A DNA stretch of 64,000 nt, from the NCBI RefSeq assembly GCF_002027705.1, contig NZ_MBTG01000023.1:310001-374000 (forward strand), given 5' to 3'. The position numbers were made by a program, and so were the translations under genes. The stretch comes from Paenibacillus ferrarius. Lineage in GTDB: Bacteria; Bacillota; Bacilli; Paenibacillales; NBRC-103111. Below are positions 35,357 through 44,762 of this stretch, in pieces. Positions within the stretch are counted from its first letter, which is position 1. Each line of letters begins with the position of its first letter. Under the pieces are notes generated by a model. The model saw nothing but the letters and a program-made list of their open reading frames with translations, was not told the DNA's origin and ran no database searches.

Positions 35357-37090
35357 ATGAAATGGACGGGAAGATATAAAGGATATCATGCATCTGCCTT
35401 TCGTAAGGATCTCATTTCAGGGCTTATAGTTGGCATTATCGCCATTCCATTAGGGATGGCATTTGCTATTGCCTCTGGGGTCAAGCCCGAGTATGGCATC
35501 TATACAACCATCATTGCCGGTATATTAATCTCTTTGCTCGGAGGCTCCAGATTTCAAATTGGTGGTCCGACCGGTGCCTTTATCCCCATTCTTTTCGCAA
35601 TCGTCTTACAGTATGGGTACGAAAATTTATTAATTGCCGGGTTTTTAGCAGGTATCATTCTTGTTTTCATGGGAGTATTTAAGCTTGGCGCATTGATTAA
35701 ATTTTTCCCTCGTCCCGTAACGATCGGATTTACGGCCGGGATCGCCGTCATCATCTTCAGCGGTCAAATCGCTAATTTTTTAGGGCTTAGTGATATTAAG
35801 AAACACGAAAATTTTCTTCCAAACATGAAAGAAATTGTGGTACATCTGGCAACCATTAATATCTACAGTGTCTTTACGGCTGCAATTTGTTTAGCAGCAG
35901 TCCTACTTTCGCCGAAATTTTTACCTAAGATTCCCGGTTCATTAGTGGGGCTTGTCTCATCAAGTGTTATAGCAGCATTGTTCTTCAAAGGACATGTAGC
36001 AACGATTGGTTCTTCATTCGGAGCGATCCCGAGCACATTGCCCCATTTTCATTTCCCCGAAATAACTTGGGTTCGAATAAAAACATTGATTCAACCAGCA
36101 CTTATTATTGCCATGTTAGGGGGTATAGAATCCTTGTTATCGGCTGTGGTAGCCGATGGCATGACCGGTACTCGCCATAACAGCAATCGCGAACTAATTG
36201 GCCAAGGCATCGCGAACATCGTGACGCCTCTCTTTGGAGGAATCCCGGCGACTGGAGCCATTGCACGAACAGCAACCAACATTAAAAACGGGGCTACATC
36301 GCCACTTTCCGGCATCGTACATGGTATTGTCGTTTTCCTTGTACTCATTTTGTTTGCTCCATATGCTTCTAATATCCCACTTGCAAGTATGGCTCCCATT
36401 CTGATGTTGGTCGCGTGGAATATGAGTGAGCGCAAAGAATTTGCTCATGTCCTGAAAACGAAAACAAGCGATTCATTTGTTCTGCTGATCACCTTTTTAC
36501 TAACCGTACTTACGAATTTAACAACGGCTGTTGAAGTCGGCTTAATCTTGTCTGTACTTCTGTTCGTAAAGCGAATGAGTGAATTATTGAAGGTGGCTAA
36601 AGTTTTGCCCGACTCAACTGACAAACACGAAAAAGTGAAAGCATACATGGTTTGCGAAGGACATGATTGTCCTCAAATCAGCATTTTTACCCTTGAAGGA
36701 CCGCTGTTCTTTGGTACCGCCAATATATTAGAAAAATCAATTTTGGACACACTCCATCTTAACCCTAAAATTTTTATATTACGTATGTCGAAAGTACCCT
36801 ACGTGGATACGACAGGCGAGTCCAAGCTAGCCCGATTGGTCAAAGATTTTGAGAAATTGGGTGGGATCGTCCTTATTTCGGGAGTTCAGCTACAGTCTAT
36901 GGAAGTATTTAAAAAAACAGGGTTGTATTCGCTTATCGGAGAGGATCACTTTTTTGAGCATACGGGCGAGGCAATTAATTACGCATTAGCTCGACTGGAC
37001 CTCAACAAATGTATGGGTTGTAAACATTTTGCATTCCGTGAATGCGAGACAATGTCGAGTTCAACCAGAACGTTAAAGCACCAATTATAA
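35357..37090 (+). CDS. SulP family anion transporter with STAS domain
   Basis: The 577-aa protein has the SulP core of about 11-14 membrane helices: SGLIVGIIAIPLGMAFAIASG, the GGSRFQIGGPTGAF motif, and GGIPATGAIARTATNIKNGA. A C-terminal STAS domain follows from about residue 435, with VPYVDTTGESKLARLV. SulP proteins carry sulfate, bicarbonate or related anions, usually with Na or H; the specificity cannot be read here. A final extension, DLNKCMGCKHFAFRECETM, carries three Cys and one His and could bind metal. The linked cysteine-free ArsR and the Cys-rich 212-aa protein suggest a sulfur-related or metal-related module. Confidence 0.92.
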   Translation: MKWTGRYKGYHASAFRKDLISGLIVGIIAIPLGMAFAIASGVKPEYGIYTTIIAGILISLLGGSRFQIGGPTGAFIPILFAIVLQYGYENLLIAGFLAGIILVFMGVFKLGALIKFFPRPVTIGFTAGIAVIIFSGQIANFLGLSDIKKHENFLPNMKEIVVHLATINIYSVFTAAICLAAVLLSPKFLPKIPGSLVGLVSSSVIAALFFKGHVATIGSSFGAIPSTLPHFHFPEITWVRIKTLIQPALIIAMLGGIESLLSAVVADGMTGTRHNSNRELIGQGIANIVTPLFGGIPATGAIARTATNIKNGATSPLSGIVHGIVVFLVLILFAPYASNIPLASMAPILMLVAWNMSERKEFAHVLKTKTSDSFVLLITFLLTVLTNLTTAVEVGLILSVLLFVKRMSELLKVAKVLPDSTDKHEKVKAYMVCEGHDCPQISIFTLEGPLFFGTANILEKSILDTLHLNPKIFILRMSKVPYVDTTGESKLARLVKDFEKLGGIVLISGVQLQSMEVFKKTGLYSLIGEDHFFEHTGEAINYALARLDLNKCMGCKHFAFRECETMSSSTRTLKHQL

Positions 37091-37134
37091 CTTGTTAGAA
37101 TCAAAATATTGACACCTATTCTATCAGCCAATAG

Positions 37135-37175
37135 AGCGAGGTTCATGGTTTTAATGACCATGACATCGCTTTTAT
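37135..37175 (+). terminator. Terminator after sulP
   Basis: AGCGAGGTTCATGGT and ACCATGACATCGCT form a long stem with one internal mismatch, followed by TTTTA. It ends the sulP transcript before the rlmH junction. Confidence 0.75.
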
Positions 37176-37259
37176 ATTTATCCGTCACGAATCAATATTC
37201 AGACATATATCATTACCTTGTTTTCCGCGCCAATTAAGGGTTTCACCAAAAATTCGTCG

Positions 37260-37277
37260 TTATTTATGGTACGGTTC
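37260..37277 (-). repeat. rlmH 3'-end attachment site (primary site of the array)
   Basis: The last rlmH codons GAACCGTACCATAAATAA encode E-P-Y-H-K-stop and are the chromosomal end of the array whose other copies lie at 21534, 25624, 27410 and 31140. Downstream of the stop the sequence continues as CGACGAATTTTT, matching CGGCGAAAAA at 31140 in form. Confidence 0.8.
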
Positions 37278-37739
37278 CCCCCGATTTATCCGCATCGCGC
37301 GATAAATCTGCTCCACCAGCACCAGCCTCATCAGCTGGTGCGGCAGCGTCATGCGGCCAAAAGACAGCCGCATATCCGCACGGCGCAGCAGCTCGCCAGA
37401 TAGCCCCAGCGAGCCGCCGATCACGAAGGCCACCTGGCTCCGCCCGTAGGTGGCCAACTTGTCGAGCGAGCCTGCCAGCTGCTCGCTCGACCACATCTCG
37501 CCGTCGATGGCTAGCGCCACGACGTACACATCCGGGGCGAGCTTGGCCAACAGCCGCTCGCCCTCCTTAGCCCGTACCTGCTGCTCCTCCGCAGGGCTCA
37601 TGTTCTCCGGTGCCTTCTCATCCGGCACCTCTATCATCTGCACCTTGGCATACGGCCCAAGGCGCTTCACATACTCCGCTATCCCATCCACAAGATAGCG
37701 TTCCTTCAATTTCCCAACCGTTAAGATCTGTATATGCAT
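37260..37739 (-). CDS. rlmH: 23S rRNA (pseudouridine1915-N3)-methyltransferase
   Basis: The ATG at 37739, preceded by GAGGGGAG, gives 159 aa, the usual length. The SPOUT family signs are [13 protein letters not shown], a [24 protein letters not shown] segment around the trefoil knot, and the ending INRGEPYHK. The enzyme methylates the pseudouridine at position 1915 of 23S rRNA. It is the last core gene on the minus strand, and its 3' end is the same place where SCC elements integrate in staphylococci. Here the following sequence on that side is a set of cassette-like modules. Confidence 0.97.
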   Translation of the reverse strand: MHIQILTVGKLKERYLVDGIAEYVKRLGPYAKVQMIEVPDEKAPENMSPAEEQQVRAKEGERLLAKLAPDVYVVALAIDGEMWSSEQLAGSLDKLATYGRSQVAFVIGGSLGLSGELLRRADMRLSFGRMTLPHQLMRLVLVEQIYRAMRINRGEPYHK

Positions 37740-38004
37740 AACCGATGTTCTCCCCTCAATGACTCCATTGGATATCGTACATTCAAATCGATCATAATCC
37801 TCTTTTTTGCTCGGAGCAGTGGAATTTATCCAATCAATTGCTCCAAATCTGCAACTTTCAAACCGTTTCATCAAATTTCACTGCATATTTTCCAATGAAC
37901 CTGTCCCAAATCATTCGTCTAACAAGATTCCATTGGACTAGCTCCAATGAAATCACTGCCCCCAACAGCTTAGGCCTAATCCCGCCCCAATCACCCAAAA
38001 CAAA

Positions 38005-38031
38005 ACAAAAAAGGAAGGCTTCCGCCCTCCT
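38005..38031 (-). terminator. Terminator after the CxxH/CxxC gene
   Basis: On the minus strand AGGAGGGC and GCCTTCCT pair around GGAA (38031-38012), followed by TTTTTTG. It overlaps the stop codon of the small gene. Confidence 0.75.
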
Positions 38032-38198
38032 CAAACAACTAGAAATCGCGCTAACTCCTTGCAATGCTCGCAATGCGTTGGTGGCTCCCAATTCGCGAAG
38101 TGGGTCTTCGCCAAATCCACGATATCTGGGGCTTCCTCATACTCATCAACAAATTCATCTATTGCGATTTCTACGTGATCTTTACAAACAACATACAT
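38031..38198 (-). CDS. CxxH/CxxC protein (YyzF-like)
   Basis: The 55-aa product begins at the ATG after GAGAGGTACTTGC and carries VCKDH and HCEHCKE, a CxxH...CxxC pair that should bind a metal such as zinc. Its place between the HtrA-like protease and rlmH is conserved in this group. The function is not known. The frame continues five codons upstream to another ATG, but the shorter start matches the family start MYVVC. Confidence 0.85.
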   Translation of the reverse strand: MYVVCKDHVEIAIDEFVDEYEEAPDIVDLAKTHFANWEPPTHCEHCKELARFLVV

Positions 38199-38318
38199 GC
38201 AAGTACCTCTCATCCGCCATGAATCTTTATCTTTTACTCTTTACTATTTGCTTTTTACTCTTTACGCTTCACTTTGCACTCGTTACGCTCTTCCCTCATC
38301 CTTCACACGCCACTCAAA

Positions 38319-39542
38319 TCACTTATCCGCAGCTTCCACCAAGGTAACCACCGCATTAAGCTTCTTCCCGCCGCGGTAATACACCACGTTCACTTTATCG
38401 CCAATCTTCTTCTCGTTATATAAATATTTCCGAAGCGCGATCGTACTGTCGATCTTGCGATCATCCAGCTGTACGATAACGTCCTGCGCTTTGAGACCCG
38501 CTTCCTTGGCAGGGCCGGATACCTCGAAGACGATAACTCCAGTTTTCACATCAGCAGGCAGCTTTAATACATCCGTTCCTTTAAAAGCCTGCAATTCTTG
38601 TGTCGACACACCCATGAGTGGTCTTTTGACTTTATGATCCGTAATCAAGCTCTCCAGGATCGGCTTCACGCTATTAATCGGAATCGCAAAACCTAGCCCT
38701 TCCACACCCATATCGGAGATTTTCATCGAATTGATGCCAACCACTTTGCCCTCGATGTTGACCAGTGGTCCGCCGCTGTTTCCTTGGTTAATGGCCGCAT
38801 CCGTTTGGATGACATCCATTTCCCAGTCGTAGTCCGTGCCTTCCCGCGAGAGTGAAACCGGTATTGTCCGCTTCGGTGATGAGATAATGCCCTGTGTCAC
38901 AGTCGGGGAGAAACCAAGTCCCAGCGGGTTGCCCACGGCAATCGCCATTTCGCCTGCACGCAGCGATTCGGAGTCGCCAAACTCAGCGAGAACTTTGATA
39001 TCTTTGCCGTCTGCTTCAAGAACAGCCAGGTCGGTAATCTTATCCCGCCCAATCAAAGTCGCTTTCCGATGCTCCCCTTGGAAGTTGACGATTTCGAATT
39101 GGTTCCCGTTCTCCACTACATGGCTGTTGGTGACGATGCGGACTTTATCGCCAGATTTCGCGAACATGACGCCAGACCCGATGCCAATCCCGGTCTCTTG
39201 CCCTTTATCATCCCTTTTGGCTGAGATGACACTAACGACCGCAGGCTTAATTTTCTCCGTTGCTGCTACAACAGAGTCGTTAACGTTCATTGGACGCGTT
39301 TCTGCTTTGGTCGCAGCGGCTGATACGGCTGCCGTTTCGGCATGTGTTCCGCTTTTGCTTAAGCCGCCTACTAAGCCAACTAGCAGCAGCATCGCCAGTG
39401 CCCCGCCTACCCCTGCGATCAAGGCGACATTTCGCCTACGAACGGTGAAGCCCGTGAATGCTCCCGACCCTTTAGGACGCCATGGTGTCTCTCGCTGTCT
39501 GGACCTTTTCGTGGAATAAAAATCATCATCAAACAAACTCAT
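38319..39542 (-). CDS. HtrA/DegP-like membrane serine protease
   Basis: The start at 39542 follows GAGGAGGG, giving 407 aa. A short cytoplasmic head (FYSTKRSRQRETPWRPKGSG) precedes one transmembrane helix (about residues 35-60). The trypsin-like domain has the triad His in TNSHVVENG, Asp in ITDLAVLEAD and Ser in NQGNSGGPLVN. A PDZ domain follows (about 310-400, SGPAKEAGLKAQDVIVQLDD). HtrA proteins degrade misfolded proteins at the cell surface and in Bacillus are induced by cell-wall stress. It follows walJ in the wal neighbourhood. Confidence 0.95.
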   Translation of the reverse strand: MSLFDDDFYSTKRSRQRETPWRPKGSGAFTGFTVRRRNVALIAGVGGALAMLLLVGLVGGLSKSGTHAETAAVSAAATKAETRPMNVNDSVVAATEKIKPAVVSVISAKRDDKGQETGIGIGSGVMFAKSGDKVRIVTNSHVVENGNQFEIVNFQGEHRKATLIGRDKITDLAVLEADGKDIKVLAEFGDSESLRAGEMAIAVGNPLGLGFSPTVTQGIISSPKRTIPVSLSREGTDYDWEMDVIQTDAAINQGNSGGPLVNIEGKVVGINSMKISDMGVEGLGFAIPINSVKPILESLITDHKVKRPLMGVSTQELQAFKGTDVLKLPADVKTGVIVFEVSGPAKEAGLKAQDVIVQLDDRKIDSTIALRKYLYNEKKIGDKVNVVYYRGGKKLNAVVTLVEAADK

Positions 39543-39733
39543 CTCGGGTCCCTCCTCGCTAACGGGTTCAGCCGTTCCACACTCGCATTGGTTGTATATC
39601 AACTTTGTTTTTTTCAAAAAATTAGGAATGTTTCATTCATTTCTTGCCTACAATAATAGTAAACCAAATCTCTTAACGAATTACTAGAGTTTACTAGAAC
39701 TTTAAATCAGAAATATAAAGGAGACTGACCCTT

Positions 39734-39943
39734 ATGAATCGTATTCCTTCCCATTTTGACGAAATCAATATGATCGGTAAACTTGCTGACCTCAAGGAAA
39801 GCCACTATCACCAGTCCCTTGTTCTTTCATCGCTCATTCAAACCTTGATAGATAAAGGCATCATCACCACGCAGGAGCTTCAGCTGAAGTCTCAAGAAAT
39901 CGACGCAGCGCTTACTCCGAATCCAGCACATCCCATTTCGTAG
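39734..39943 (+). CDS. Small conserved hypothetical protein, 69 aa
   Basis: AAAGGAGACTGAC precedes the ATG. The helical product (FDEINMIGKLADLKESHYHQ, then LSSLIQTLIDKGIITTQELQ) has no recognised family. It lies in the gap between the protease and walJ, on the opposite strand, and its last 32 bases overlap the 3' end of walJ in a convergent arrangement. Confidence 0.75.
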   Translation: MNRIPSHFDEINMIGKLADLKESHYHQSLVLSSLIQTLIDKGIITTQELQLKSQEIDAALTPNPAHPIS

Positions 39944-40712
39944 ATCGGTCAAAATACGTATCCATCAGCCGCAATTGTTTGGACTCCGGGGCACGCTCTT
40001 GTACTATGTTATTCACCGTTAGCCTGGCCAAATCCATTAAATTATGGTCACGGCTTAAATGCGCCATATAGACCGACTTTGTTTTGTTGGTCATCACATC
40101 GCAGAGCGCTTCCCCAGCGGCTTCATTGGATAAATGACCTTTGTCTCCGAGAATACGACGCTTAATGCTCCATGGATAATGTCCTACACGCAGCATGTCC
40201 ACATCATGATTCGTTTCCAGCACCATCGCGTCTGAATCCGTGATCTTCTCTTTCACCTTTTCACTCATGTAGCCCAAATCCGTCACAACGCTTAGCTTCT
40301 GCTCCCCTTCGTACAAGCAGTACCCCACCGGCTCCGCCGCATCATGGGATATTCCGAAGGACTCTACCCGCAATGTGCCGAATTCCTCCACACCACCGGT
40401 TTCCATAACTCTTTTATTGCCTTCTGCAATGACACCGATCTGCCGGTCTAACTCTTCCCATGTCTTCTCATTCGCATAAATAGGCAAGTCATATTTTCGG
40501 GCAAAAGCGCCTAACCCTTTAATATGATCGGAGTGTTCGTGCGTAACAAGGATCGCATCTATGCTGCTTGCCGCGAGCTCGCGTTCCTTCATTAACAGCT
40601 CCATCTTCTTGGCGCTAAAGCCCACATCGATCAGTACCTTGGTCTCCCCATTGTCGACCACCGTTGCATTGCCCGTCGATCCGCTCGACAGCACTGTAAA
40701 TCTCATTCCCAT
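39912..40712 (-). CDS. walJ: Metallo-beta-lactamase-fold nuclease/hydrolase WalJ (YycJ)
   Basis: The ATG at 40712 follows GAGGAGCAGGGA. The 266-aa protein has the MBL-fold metal motif THEHSDH and the downstream GISHDA and ETNHD residues expected for a two-metal site. YycJ is a 5'-3' exonuclease in related species and belongs to the walRKHIJ operon. It follows walI by about 60 bases. Confidence 0.95.
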   Translation of the reverse strand: MGMRFTVLSSGSTGNATVVDNGETKVLIDVGFSAKKMELLMKERELAASSIDAILVTHEHSDHIKGLGAFARKYDLPIYANEKTWEELDRQIGVIAEGNKRVMETGGVEEFGTLRVESFGISHDAAEPVGYCLYEGEQKLSVVTDLGYMSEKVKEKITDSDAMVLETNHDVDMLRVGHYPWSIKRRILGDKGHLSNEAAGEALCDVMTNKTKSVYMAHLSRDHNLMDLARLTVNNIVQERAPESKQLRLMDTYFDRSTKWDVLDSE

Positions 40713-40772
40713 CTTCCCTGCTCCTCTATGCCTGCCATTCATCTTGCTTGTCATCCTGGCCTTCATGCTGTG

Positions 40773-41612
40773 TTATTTCTTATCTTTGCTCTTATCATCA
40801 GGCTTGGCCGTACTTGGGGCCTTCTCACCCTCAGGCTGCGTACCAAAAGGCGCCAGTTCAGAGCCTTTCTGCGGAGACTCCACAGCTCCATTGAATGCTT
40901 GCACATAATAAACATCTCTAATATCTCCGTTATCGATCGTAATCCGCCAATGCGGAAACATCGGTTGCGTTTGTGAGTTATAGGGCTGTCCGTGATACCC
41001 TAGTCGAACCTCCGTAATAATGGAGCCTTCGCTCAAATAATTGTCCACTAAGCTGCGCACCGCTAACTGCGCGGGAATCAGCTTCGTCTCGGTTTGCTCT
41101 ACACCTGATTCTACTTCAACGTACGCTTGACGGTAACTGGTAATTTCTCCATTTTTCTCATTAAGCTCCACTTTCACATCGAAGAGCGGGAGCTTGTCAT
41201 ACAACTGCGTGAACACATATTTCCTTTGCCCATCTTTGCTCAGCGTAGAATCTAGTTGATAGAGACTGAAATTAGGAATCTCCGATTGGGCTTGTACTTC
41301 TTTACTCGCGCCTTTACCTAGCAGATTGCTCATGTTAATCGGTGTTTTCAATGGTTTCTCTTCACCTGGTTTAATACTATCGTCATATTTCACCGTAATG
41401 ACCTTCATCTTCACGATATCCGTTGGCAGCTCATCCATTAACCGAATGTTCTTATTGCGGAGTGCCCGATTCAGCTCCTCTACCGTACCCGACGTGTCCA
41501 ATGAAACTTCCGTCTGATTGGAACGATTGGTGGACCACAATTGGAAACCAAGAATCATATTCAACAGCAGAAAAGAACATATCAAAATCGTTTTGGCCCG
41601 GCTCCAATTCAT
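40773..41612 (-). CDS. walI: WalI (YycI), two-component system regulatory protein
   Basis: The ATG at 41612 (MNWSRAKTILICSFLLLNMI) follows GGGTGAG; another ATG 12 bases upstream is a weaker choice. The 279-aa product has an N-terminal membrane helix and an extracytoplasmic YycI domain (about 90-235) with two beta-rich repeats, ending in a charged tail rich in Pro, Lys and Asp. With WalH it holds WalK in check by contact in the membrane. It follows walH by 29 bases. Confidence 0.93.
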   Translation of the reverse strand: MNWSRAKTILICSFLLLNMILGFQLWSTNRSNQTEVSLDTSGTVEELNRALRNKNIRLMDELPTDIVKMKVITVKYDDSIKPGEEKPLKTPINMSNLLGKGASKEVQAQSEIPNFSLYQLDSTLSKDGQRKYVFTQLYDKLPLFDVKVELNEKNGEITSYRQAYVEVESGVEQTETKLIPAQLAVRSLVDNYLSEGSIITEVRLGYHGQPYNSQTQPMFPHWRITIDNGDIRDVYYVQAFNGAVESPQKGSELAPFGTQPEGEKAPSTAKPDDKSKDKK

Positions 41613-41641
41613 GATCTCACCCATCTTCCATCCATCTCTAT

Positions 41642-42931
41642 TTATTCAATAAAATCGTAAGTACCATCACGCAGCTCCAACGCCCATGAGGGAGAGAGCG
41701 TAAGCGTCTTATCCGAAACAACAGGACGGTACGCTGGGAAAATCGCTACAATACTCGCACGGCGCTGATAATATTGCAGTCTTTCTTCCAAGGCATCTCC
41801 GGATATCAACTCGGCATCGCGCCGCTGAGCAGATTTGAGATCAGGTACGACCATCGACCGTTCGAAGCCGGATATAATCCCTTTTTGCACCTGCATCTTC
41901 ATCGTTCCGAAGCCTTCCAGCTGTGCAGTCAGAATCGGCAAGGATTCATAATATTGTCGGAATACAAAAGTCTGATTGTTGAACAACTGTTTTTCTGGCG
42001 TATGCGCGACCAAATATTTGCCATCCCAGCCAATATGCTGATTAATAAATTTAATGCCTGCCAGCAAATTCTCCAAGACTTCACTCTTGCTTTCCACTGG
42101 TGCCACGGGATCGGAATACGTAATCCACTTGAGATCTCGATTGAGCTGGAAACCTCGCTTGCTGTCTGTATATATCTCAGAACCATCGCGCTCTTTGAGA
42201 TAACGGGTTATCCCCGGATCAACGAAAAAGCTTTGTTTCAACTGGTCCGCCGTCAGCAAGCTGTACGTAAATACATAGCTCGGCAGGCGCAAGGGTTTAA
42301 GCGGAAGGTAGTAATCTCCACCATTTGTTGTTTTGTATAAATTCGTTACATCTCCGAAAGCAGCGAAATTCTCCACGTCTTTACTCGTAAAATCGGCCCC
42401 AATCACTTCATAGCCAACCCCCGGAGAATCCGTGAAAAAGAACGCCCGCACATCTTCATTCGTTCCTTTGGAGTAAATCCAAATACGTGTCACTTTATCA
42501 TTATCAGGCGGAAGCTCGCCTTCAATTCGCAGCAGCTGCTGAAGAACAGTGAAAGGAATGCCATCATGGAACCGAATTTCCACTCCCTGCTGCTTCGAGC
42601 GAATATCTTCCCAATTGACATTGACCAGGTACATGGAAGTTTTGCGAAAGCCTTTGAAGCTCCGCTGTTTGATATTGTCTAACAATCTCGTGTAGTAATA
42701 GTTGCTCGGGTATAAAACAGAGTGCTGCTGATTCCCCATATGTACAATGATCTGATCAGGAAAAAGCATATCCTGCAGCTCCGCCTGCTTGCCCAGCGTC
42801 TCGGTTTGAATATAATTGCTTTGCTGAATCGGCTCAATCTTCGGTGGATTGTAAGAAGCGAGCAAAAAGCTTTGATACAAGCTGGACCCAATTAGGACAA
42901 CAAGAAAGATCGATTTTAAACTTTCAATCAT
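41642..42931 (-). CDS. walH: WalH (YycH), two-component system regulatory protein
   Basis: The 429-aa product has an N-terminal membrane helix (residues 5-27) and a long extracytoplasmic part with the YycH fold. Its ATG overlaps the walK stop codon (ATGA), so translation is coupled. Together with WalI it restrains the WalK kinase. Confidence 0.94.
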   Translation of the reverse strand: MIESLKSIFLVVLIGSSLYQSFLLASYNPPKIEPIQQSNYIQTETLGKQAELQDMLFPDQIIVHMGNQQHSVLYPSNYYYTRLLDNIKQRSFKGFRKTSMYLVNVNWEDIRSKQQGVEIRFHDGIPFTVLQQLLRIEGELPPDNDKVTRIWIYSKGTNEDVRAFFFTDSPGVGYEVIGADFTSKDVENFAAFGDVTNLYKTTNGGDYYLPLKPLRLPSYVFTYSLLTADQLKQSFFVDPGITRYLKERDGSEIYTDSKRGFQLNRDLKWITYSDPVAPVESKSEVLENLLAGIKFINQHIGWDGKYLVAHTPEKQLFNNQTFVFRQYYESLPILTAQLEGFGTMKMQVQKGIISGFERSMVVPDLKSAQRRDAELISGDALEERLQYYQRRASIVAIFPAYRPVVSDKTLTLSPSWALELRDGTYDFIE

Positions 42932-44760
42932 AGCTCATCCTCCTCTTCTTGCTGAATCGGCAGCGTGAATACAACACGGGTTCCATGACCCAATTCGGAT
43001 TCCAAATGGATGGAGCCGCCGTGCGCTTTTACTATTTCCCGGGCAATAGACAATCCTAGCCCTGTACCGCCCATGTTGCGGGAACGTGCTTTATCTACGC
43101 GATAAAACCGCTCGAAAATCCGGGACAAGTCCTTCTTCGGAATACCGATGCCATTATCCTGAACCGTAATCTCCAGCATATCTTTCTCGAGCTTCTTCGC
43201 TTCTAGGCGAATAGCTCCTTCATCACCGGTATATTTGATTGCATTGGATACCAAGTTATCGAGTACTTGATCAATTTTATCCCGATCCAGCCTTAAACTG
43301 GTTACGCCGGGCTCCACTTGGATAACGATATTAATCTTGCGCTGCTGCAGCTGAAAAGAGAACCGGTCCGCAACCTCTTCCAACATCTCACTCACAAATG
43401 TCGTCGATTTGCTCATCATCGATTGCTTCGAATCAAGCCGTGACAGATGCAGCAGATCCGTCACCAAGCGGATCATCCGCTCTGTCTCGCTGCGTGTCAC
43501 GCTGATGAAGCGCGAGGCGAGCTGCGGCTCTTCGATCGCGCCGTCATCCAGCGCCTCCAGGTAGCTCTTGATCGTCGTCAGCGGCGTTCGCAGCTCATGC
43601 GACACGTTCGCCACGAACTCGCGTCTGGCCTGCTCCAGCTTCTCCTGATCCGTGACATCCTGAAGCACCGCAATAATCCCATTCTGTCCTTCGCCACGGC
43701 GATGAATCGGTGTGAAGATAATACGCACGGACAGCTGGTCGTCCTCATCCGGCAGCTCAATATCCAGGAGCGTCGTGTTGACCTGTCCCTGAATGAAACC
43801 TCGAATGGCCTCCATCGGAATGCCCAGCACCTCCGAAATGTCCAAGCCGAGCGTCATCTCTTCTTCCGTTTGCAGAATTTGCTTCGCCCTGCGATTAAGC
43901 ACGATGATTTGACCGCGATCATCCGTCGCAATAATGCCGTCATTCATATTCGTCAAGATCGATGCCAGCTTCTCCTTCTCCTCTTCATTCAAGGTGAGCG
44001 CTTCTTTGAGCCGATTCATCATGAAATTGAAGGTATGGCCCAGCTGCCCGATCTCATCGGTCCCTTGAATAATGAGCTGCTGATCAAATTTCCCCTCGGC
44101 AACTGCCGTTGCTTGCTTGGTAATTTCTTTGATGGGGTTCGTAATGGTGCTGGTGAGCAGCACCCCCAGAATCGCCGTAAGCCCCAGAGCAATCAACGTA
44201 CCAGAGATGAGAATCCGATTAATCGAGCGGATCGTCTTATAGACATCTTCCATCGAAGCGATGATGTAAACGGCTCCCAAAACACGCACACCACTGCCTA
44301 CGGGCTTCGCAATGATAACCTTCCGATAACCGTCTTCGTCCGTGAAGATCCGCTGGTTATCCTTAATGCCCTGCAAGGCCCGGATGACTTCCGGCTGTGT
44401 GTTTTTCTGCTTCAAATGATTCGGAACCGACGTGCTGATGACATTCCCGTTCGCATCGATAATTTGAATTTCTGCATTATTGATCGAAAATAAATTGCTG
44501 ACGAATTCGTTCAAATCCGCGTACGTCTTCTTACCTTCGGCCGCATTTTTGCTGTCTTGGTCGCCGGTAAGGTAGGAACCCACGAAACCGGCGAGCAGCG
44601 TCACCTGACTGTTGCGCGAAGCCAGAAAGTCATTCTTGAAATACGTCTCCACCGTCTTATAGAAATACACGCCGATTAGCTGCATCGCAATTAGGATGAG
44701 CAGGACATAGATAATAATCAGCTTCGCTTGAATCGATTGAAAAAAGCGGATGCCCTTCAT
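42928..44760 (-). CDS. walK: Sensor histidine kinase WalK (YycG)
   Basis: The 610-aa protein has two transmembrane helices (about residues 12-30 and 183-203) around an extracytoplasmic Cache/PAS-like domain, then a HAMP linker (NPIKEITKQATAVAEGKFDQ), a cytoplasmic PAS (GIIATDDRGQIIVLNRRAKQ), a HisKA domain with the phospho-acceptor in FVANVSHELRTPLTTIKSYL, and an HATPase domain (NLVSNAIKYTG, DNGIGIPKKDL, GGTGLGLSI). WalK senses cell-wall metabolism and phosphorylates WalR, the essential regulator of peptidoglycan hydrolases in Firmicutes. It begins 2 bases after walR ends. Confidence 0.97.
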   Translation of the reverse strand: MKGIRFFQSIQAKLIIIYVLLILIAMQLIGVYFYKTVETYFKNDFLASRNSQVTLLAGFVGSYLTGDQDSKNAAEGKKTYADLNEFVSNLFSINNAEIQIIDANGNVISTSVPNHLKQKNTQPEVIRALQGIKDNQRIFTDEDGYRKVIIAKPVGSGVRVLGAVYIIASMEDVYKTIRSINRILISGTLIALGLTAILGVLLTSTITNPIKEITKQATAVAEGKFDQQLIIQGTDEIGQLGHTFNFMMNRLKEALTLNEEEKEKLASILTNMNDGIIATDDRGQIIVLNRRAKQILQTEEEMTLGLDISEVLGIPMEAIRGFIQGQVNTTLLDIELPDEDDQLSVRIIFTPIHRRGEGQNGIIAVLQDVTDQEKLEQARREFVANVSHELRTPLTTIKSYLEALDDGAIEEPQLASRFISVTRSETERMIRLVTDLLHLSRLDSKQSMMSKSTTFVSEMLEEVADRFSFQLQQRKINIVIQVEPGVTSLRLDRDKIDQVLDNLVSNAIKYTGDEGAIRLEAKKLEKDMLEITVQDNGIGIPKKDLSRIFERFYRVDKARSRNMGGTGLGLSIAREIVKAHGGSIHLESELGHGTRVVFTLPIQQEEEDEL

Positions 44761-44762
44761 CC

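Noticed and set aside
43447-44493. 348-codon open frame on the plus strand opposite walK
   Set aside because: It is antisense to a strongly conserved kinase gene, has no ribosome binding site and reads as a shadow of walK codon bias.
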